From Ctena decussata (Eukaryota; Mollusca; Bivalvia; Lucinida; Lucinidae), in the NCBI GenBank assembly GCA_963989385.1, contig OZ022501.1, forward strand, positions 99,904,502-99,968,501: DNA of 64,000 nt, written 5' to 3'. A program made the translations under genes and the position numbers. Of this stretch, positions 58,897 to 64,000 are shown piece after piece. The notes under the pieces were generated by a model. That model was not told where the DNA came from and made no database searches. It was given only the letters and a program-made list of their open reading frames with translations. Position 1 is the stretch's first letter; every line of letters starts with the position of its first letter.

Positions 58897-60509
58897 TCAC
58901 AGTATCCGAACGCACTGTACCATCTCTTCGGGGTTTCATAGCGTTGAATCGAGAGTACAAAATTCGCTTATAACCAGTAGTCGGAAATCATTATGTTTTG
59001 AGATTTTATCCGGAATCTGCTGTGCTTCGTCATTTATAGTTATTCAGCTTCGAAAATGTAAAGAGGTAAGTTTGATATAATTGTCCTCTTCGGTCTTTTA
59101 CTTTATTACCCTGCACAATGAAAAACTCATGGCCGTCAAAGAAATTTTATTCCGGACAGCATAATATAAGACGAGTTTGTGTCGTGCAAAGCCTAGCAAT
59201 CATCCTATTATCAAAACTAACAAATTGTAGATTGATAACGCTTTCCGTTTGTTTTAAAGATTTTTTTATAAAACATGTAAGAAAAGGCTCAAAATGGTTT
59301 TAGAATCATGCCAAGGTCAAGGACTTCTTTGATTAAGGCGTGAATTTTCCCCATGATTAAAAAGTTATACGGAACACTGACTTCTGCTTTGCATTTATGA
59401 CTCTGACATGTAACTTGCATAACAAATGAATTTTCAAGTGTTTGTGTCTATGTAAAGTACGTTAAACATACGTTGACGTTGACGTCATTGTTGAGATAAA
59501 TTGTAAATTATCCTCAAATTGATCGTTGAAATAATGATTTATTGTATATATTTCACCCTTTTTTGATTTACATTACTTACATAACAGACAACACTGGATA
59601 GTTTTGACTATATGTATGTGACCTTGACCTCATTTCAAGGTCATGGTACACAATATAATCCTTGAAGATCACAGTGCTACTGTTGACCATTCTTATTCTT
59701 TTTATTCTTTGGCTTACTGAGTATTGTTCCCCCCCCCCCCCGTGACCCAGCTTCCCACTCATATATATTGTGTACTTGCATCGCATAAGTCTCCTGCATG
59801 AAGGAAATGCTGGGTCACGGGGGTGAAAGTACTTGTATTTTAATTGTAGTGAAGCGTTCTCTTTTGACCGTTTTTACCGGAAGTATAACTGTGGTTTTGC
59901 ATGTTTAAATGCCAATCAGGCGTAACAAGAAGAAAATCATTGCTTTGTATTGTGAGATGCGTGTATTTAGCATGCATGTATGACAAAAATTTATGAAATG
60001 AGTGACTGATTTCAATATTTTTATTACCTCAAAAAATGAGGTATGCGAAAACCTTGAATTTAGGGTAGGTAGGGTCAGACTGGATTATCTCCCCATGTCT
60101 TTGTGTCTGAATCATAAATGATCTGATTTCATAGGGTTTACATATTTGTGGAAGCTCTGCCAAGAAAAATTTGAGAACTTTATACTTTTGAAAATTCGGA
60201 TCTGTCGCACCGGTCTAATGGGGAAAATCCTCGCCTTAATCATAGAAGTCCTTTGAATACTGTACCATTTACTATCCACCTAATCACGACATTGTACAGG
60301 GCAATGAAGTAAAAGACCGAAGAGCAAAGTATATTAAACTTACCTCTTTACATTTCCAAAGCTGAATAAGCATAAATGACGCAGCAGATTCCGGATAAAA
60401 TCTCAAAACACAATGATTTCCGACTACTGGTTATAAGCGAATGTTTGTACTCTCGAATCGACGCTATGAAAACCGGAAGAGATGGTACAGTGCGTTCGGA
60501 TACTGTGCA
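58897..60509. mobile_element. 1.6-kb fold-back element with ~220-bp inverted arms
   Basis: Left arm about 58897-59121 and right arm about 60288-60509 are complementary with scattered mismatches; the outermost bases are ATCACAGTATCCGAACGCAC and the complement of TGCGTTCGGATACTGTGCAT. A second inverted pair lies inside (59309-59362, 60212-60250; GACTTCTTTGATTAAGGCG). A third, small pair (TGACCCAGC and GCTGGGTCA) lies at 59745 and 59808. No credible transposase ORF. Confidence 0.75.
59731..59743. repeat. C homopolymer at the inner arm of the fold-back
   Basis: About 13 consecutive C immediately before GTGACCCAGC. The mirrored right side has only CGGGGG, so the run has expanded on one side. Confidence 0.75.
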
Positions 60510-60863
60510 TATTCCTCAAGAAATGACGTCCATTTACCTACCGCACCGATGCTCATCCATGGGACTATGCCGGGGGAGATTAGCTTAAGCTACTATATTA
60601 TGTATTATGCTATGTCAATATAAGCTACAGGATCACCTTGTGAGGGAGGTCTGTGCTGGCCGATAGTTTCTTACAATGATAGGATATCTGAATAAACAAA
60701 TTAACTTTAGGGTCTCCCAGTATTCTAATCAAAATCAGGATGTTTATTTAAACTAATTTTACCAGTACTACTCTGGTGCACTCTCATGTGAGCCAGTTTT
60801 AAGAAATGTGCGAGCAATCAAAACTCAGATATGCCTGTGCTTCTGGCTGACTAGTTTCCATAA

Positions 60864-61101
60864 TTGAGCCGCTACACGCCAAAACCAACAAAGTGGCATG
60901 TGCGACCAGTGAAGACTCAGATCAGCCAGGGCATCCGCCAAGTCTGATCAGAGTCTTCGCTGTCGGCATGGAGATAGCTTAGAGCCTTAGCTACCCTTTA
61001 AGCGCACAAAAGGCTATGATAAGACTGAGCGGATGGCTCAGTCTGATCTGAATCTTCGCTGGCCGCACATGTAACTTTGTTTGTTTTCTCGTGTCGCGGT
61101 T
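60864..61101. mobile_element. MITE, 'CCGCGACACGACAAAACCAA' family, copy 3
   Basis: Ends TTGAGCCGCTACACGCCAAA and the complement of GTTTTCTCGTGTCGCGGTTAA. The inner blocks TGATCAGAGTCTTCGCTGTC and CTGATCTGAATCTTCGCTGG match the other copies. Confidence 0.8.
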
Positions 61102-61104
61102 AAA

Positions 61105-62580
61105 GAGAATTCTGGTTCCGATATTCCTTGTTGCCTAAGTTTTCTCAGGCCTACATTATATTTTTCCACCAACCCACTGTGACGACGATAAAGTTGATTT
61201 TTTTGCGTAGTTTATGATTACGATAGCCTGGCTGTAAGGGCTTTGTTACGACAGTTCAAGTCACTGATGCCAGAAGATGCTCTAGCGAAGAAGCTTCATT
61301 GCTGCATCGTCGCTTATCCTGAGGCGTGTTTCCATGTTTGGTGGTGAAGTCATGCTAAAATCAATGAACTGAAACACGTTACTGTCTGTGAAAGACTTTA
61401 TCCTGTGATTGTCAGTATTAACGGGACACACATTATTTGCAGTTCTGCACATTCATGCCTCCATTACGATGATATGTCCTTCATAATTTCATGAAGCTAT
61501 TAGCATGCACAGGACGTTATTATAATGGAAAATTTCAATACAAAAATGTTTGATAAATGTTAGATAAAAATAATGATCCTAATCTGATCATCTGATACGA
61601 TTTTGATCTAGGGCAGCATATAAGATTTATGTAGTAAACAATACAGTATAAATAGTCAACGATGACAAATCAAAACTAGAACTAGTCTGATGCAGTTTTA
61701 TGATGTTATACAGTGGTAATTTGATCGGAACTAGCACACATTAAATTTTAATTCTTCGTATTTTTCATCAGGTATGACATGTACGCCGCTTAATATGCCA
61801 GTGATTTTATTCCTTCCAAGGTAGCTTTATTGTCTCAGAATGTGCTGTCCAGATCAGAAAAATGGACAGACTCGGTGCCAGGAGGTGTAAACTATGTAAC
61901 TATGAAACGTTCCGCTGAGCTTAATGGAGAAAATCGTTATGCAACTGTGCGTTATATTGATAAATTCAATAGTCACTTGCTAAAAATCAAGACGAGCTAT
62001 GCTATTTGATACATAGATGGGCCGTGGCTATGGTTCGCAACCTAAAGAGAGGCTCCTAAGCTCCCAAACACATCTGAAAGAGACAAAGTTAATATGAGGT
62101 AGGGTAGCGTGTAGCAACTCGTTAGTGAGCCTGTAAAGAAAACAAAAAGATATGACAATACATATTAACAGGAGCAAAGCAACCGTGCATTCTCACTTAA
62201 ATACCATATTCTTTCATGGATATGCTACGCGGGTTTGTTACGGTGACACAAGTGTTATATTCATATGATACTACAAAGTAGTTTTGCTCTAAGCCTCTTG
62301 AGTTAATAGTTTCGAGATAGCAAATAAGGTCTTGGTTCTCTAGAAGATTTTTCACTTTCTTCAAGAGGTGTCTATTAAGTATATAGTATTGATACAAACC
62401 AAAGTACCGAAACTTTTATTGATTGTTTGCATTTGTCTTTATATTTTGTTCTAAAACCTGACATCAGAACAATAACGTCTGTGGTGCTAGTCGTTGACGA
62501 GTTAACATCCTAGGTAATAAAATAGGTACTATAGCGCATATCTTAGTCAAAGGTGCCTATGTGTGTCCCTGATCGTAGTC
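61105..62580. other. no gene or clear repeat seen
   Basis: AT-rich DNA. No ORF over 70 codons with convincing composition and no termini recognised. Confidence 0.5.
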
Positions 62581-62589
62581 TTCCCACAG

Positions 62590-62652
62590 ACTATGCTTCC
62601 GCTGTTTGCACATCAACAGAATCTGTTCATGTGCAAACAGCGAGAAGCATAG
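62590..62652. repeat. 63-bp hairpin
   Basis: ACTATGCTTCCGCTGTTTGC ACAT pairs with ATGTGCAAACAGCGAGAAGC ATAGT around CAACAGAATCTGTTC, itself partly palindromic. Confidence 0.75.
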
Positions 62653-62863
62653 TTGGTGAGAAGTTAAATCGAGTCTACTGTTTTCGTTTCTTTTATGTAT
62701 TCTTTGTTTCTACAGGATCTTCTTACAGAATCTACTCAGCAGAGCATATAAAATCGTCTGAAAGCTTAAATCGTACAAAGTTGAGAAAATTTGAACCGGT
62801 GGAAGGGTGGCGAGGAAAGGGGCTAAATGGCTTTTTTCTTGTCATGTTTTGCGTGGCGTCTAT

Positions 62864-62891
62864 TTTTTTTTTTTTTTTTTTTTTTTTTTTA
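62864..62891. repeat. poly(T) tract
   Basis: About 27 consecutive T; the reverse of a poly(A) tail, but no retroposed body is recognised to its left on the minus strand. Confidence 0.8.
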
Positions 62892-63327
62892 GCTTTTCCG
62901 ATTTGATGTGTACGGCAGGATATGTTAAGCGATTGCATTTTCTGACTTAGAATGCTCGAAGCTGGACACTTTCCGCTAGGGCTTCTACAGTCAAGGACCA
63001 AAATTATTTCTACAAAATCAATTTTCCCATAGGCTTCAGTGTATTTTCATGTTTACTGGACAGGATTTTTGACACTCCTGCTCAACGGAACAAAATAGTT
63101 TTGGTACTGGTAGAAAGCTAGATAAATAATGCAAACACTCTATTTGTTTTATATCAATTGTTCATCTTATACTTAACCAAGAAGTACCTTAAAAAAAAGA
63201 TAATTGCTGAAAGTAACAACGCCGTGGGTTCTTTAAATACGAAAGATATATAAGAAATGGCTATTAAAAGAACAAGAGACTATTCTAGGTAAGGTTACAC
63301 TCATTAAATTGAAATCAGTTCATAAAT

Positions 63328-63440
63328 GAACCGCGATACAAAATAAGCAACAAAGTGGTATATGCGCCCAACCAAGACTAAGATCAGCCTGGACATCCGC
63401 CGAGTATGATCAGAGTCGTCACTGTCCGCATGGATCTTGC
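63328..63440. mobile_element. truncated MITE, 'CCGCGACACGACAAAACCAA' family, copy 4
   Basis: GAACCGCGATACAAAATAAG, CAACAAAGTGGTATATGCGC and GATCAGCCTGGACATCCGCC match the left half of copies 1-3. The right terminus is missing. Confidence 0.7.
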
Positions 63441-64000
63441 TTAATATATAATTTTCAATTTCAGTTGAATCTTTGCGGTATCATCCTGGTGTGATTTTGT
63501 AGCATACTATCTTCTAATTTTTTTGTGGTTGCTGTTGTTTTGCCTTGGCTCCTAACTGATTTCGGTGAATAGTAACACCTATAAGTCAGCGATTAAAATC
63601 CGAATGCACCTTGTCGTACAGAAGCATTTATTAGCCATAAAATTTGTTTTCACGTTCTTTTTTGTAGATTTTCTATTCATTAATAACAGCTTTATCTGTA
63701 AAATATTTAGACCAGAAACAAATCGTTGAAGTAAAATTTTTAAAAATATGAAGACCGGGCACAGATACTGCTGATGATGAAGATATTCTTCACAGAGGAT
63801 ACTGAGGTTGAAGATCTAGTCAAGGGTGCGTCTTCCGGCTCTGAATCCAGCCTGATCTTCAGCAACAGTCATTTCAGCTTGGGGTTTGAGACTTTTCACT
63901 TTTCAAATGAACTTCAACGTGACTACTCAGACGACTGATGCGGCTGATAGTTCTGCAGTTCTGGCAGAGCTATAGGTTGCCCATTTTAGGGAGTGTAATA

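Overview
This window reads as AT-rich, gene-poor nuclear DNA from an invertebrate animal. The intron-containing nitrilase gene, the chloride-intracellular-channel (CLIC) gene, tRNA-derived SINEs with target-site duplications, many hairpin MITEs and a tandem repeat carrying GTGACCTTGACCTTGGGC-type sequence fit a marine bivalve mollusc best. The species is inferred, not shown. There are no operons, prokaryotic signals or CRISPR arrays.

Only two genes are recognisable. (1) On the minus strand at about 11.9-16.7 kb lie five spliced exons of a NIT2-type omega-amidase. All three catalytic residues (Glu, Lys, Cys) are intact. The start exon and the last ~50 codons were not located. (2) On the plus strand at 28083-28754 is a complete single-exon CLIC protein of 223 residues with the CPFS redox motif. 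A third candidate is an unrecognised 142-residue minus-strand ORF at 50963-51391. Possible orphan exons at 26.8 and 43.5 kb are weak.

The rest is mobile and repetitive DNA. Layout: 0-7 kb is intergenic with hairpin MITEs (4.0, 4.3, 4.5, 4.6 kb) and microsatellites. 7.2-7.5 kb is a composite MITE with a second copy at 34.8 kb. 8.3-9.5 kb is a GC-rich TIR element with a coding-like core. 10.2-10.8 kb is an array of GATATC palindromes. 11.9-16.7 kb is the NIT2-like gene, whose introns hold a hairpin, a mariner-type element and a MITE next to a splice site. 16.95-19.5 kb is a composite element with a 145-bp satellite arranged as dimers. 20.9-25 kb has SINEs and CAACGTTGA palindromes. 26.5-29.8 kb has SINEs around the CLIC gene. 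32.3-38.0 kb has a 408-bp MITE and a ~5-kb TIR element with repeated GGTAACAGGGATGACA motifs. 44-50.8 kb has hairpins, a SINE inserted in a SINE and a 23-bp minisatellite. 54.4 kb is a hairpin with a duplicated arm. 57.9 kb is a SINE. 58.9-60.5 kb is a 1.6-kb fold-back with ~220-bp arms. 60.9-63.4 kb holds further MITEs.

The two recognised genes are independent housekeeping or redox genes with no visible functional link. The most noteworthy material is structural: several apparently undescribed repeat families with clear termini, direct evidence of their insertion history, and a MITE whose terminal repeat lies in the branch-point region of a NIT2-like intron.
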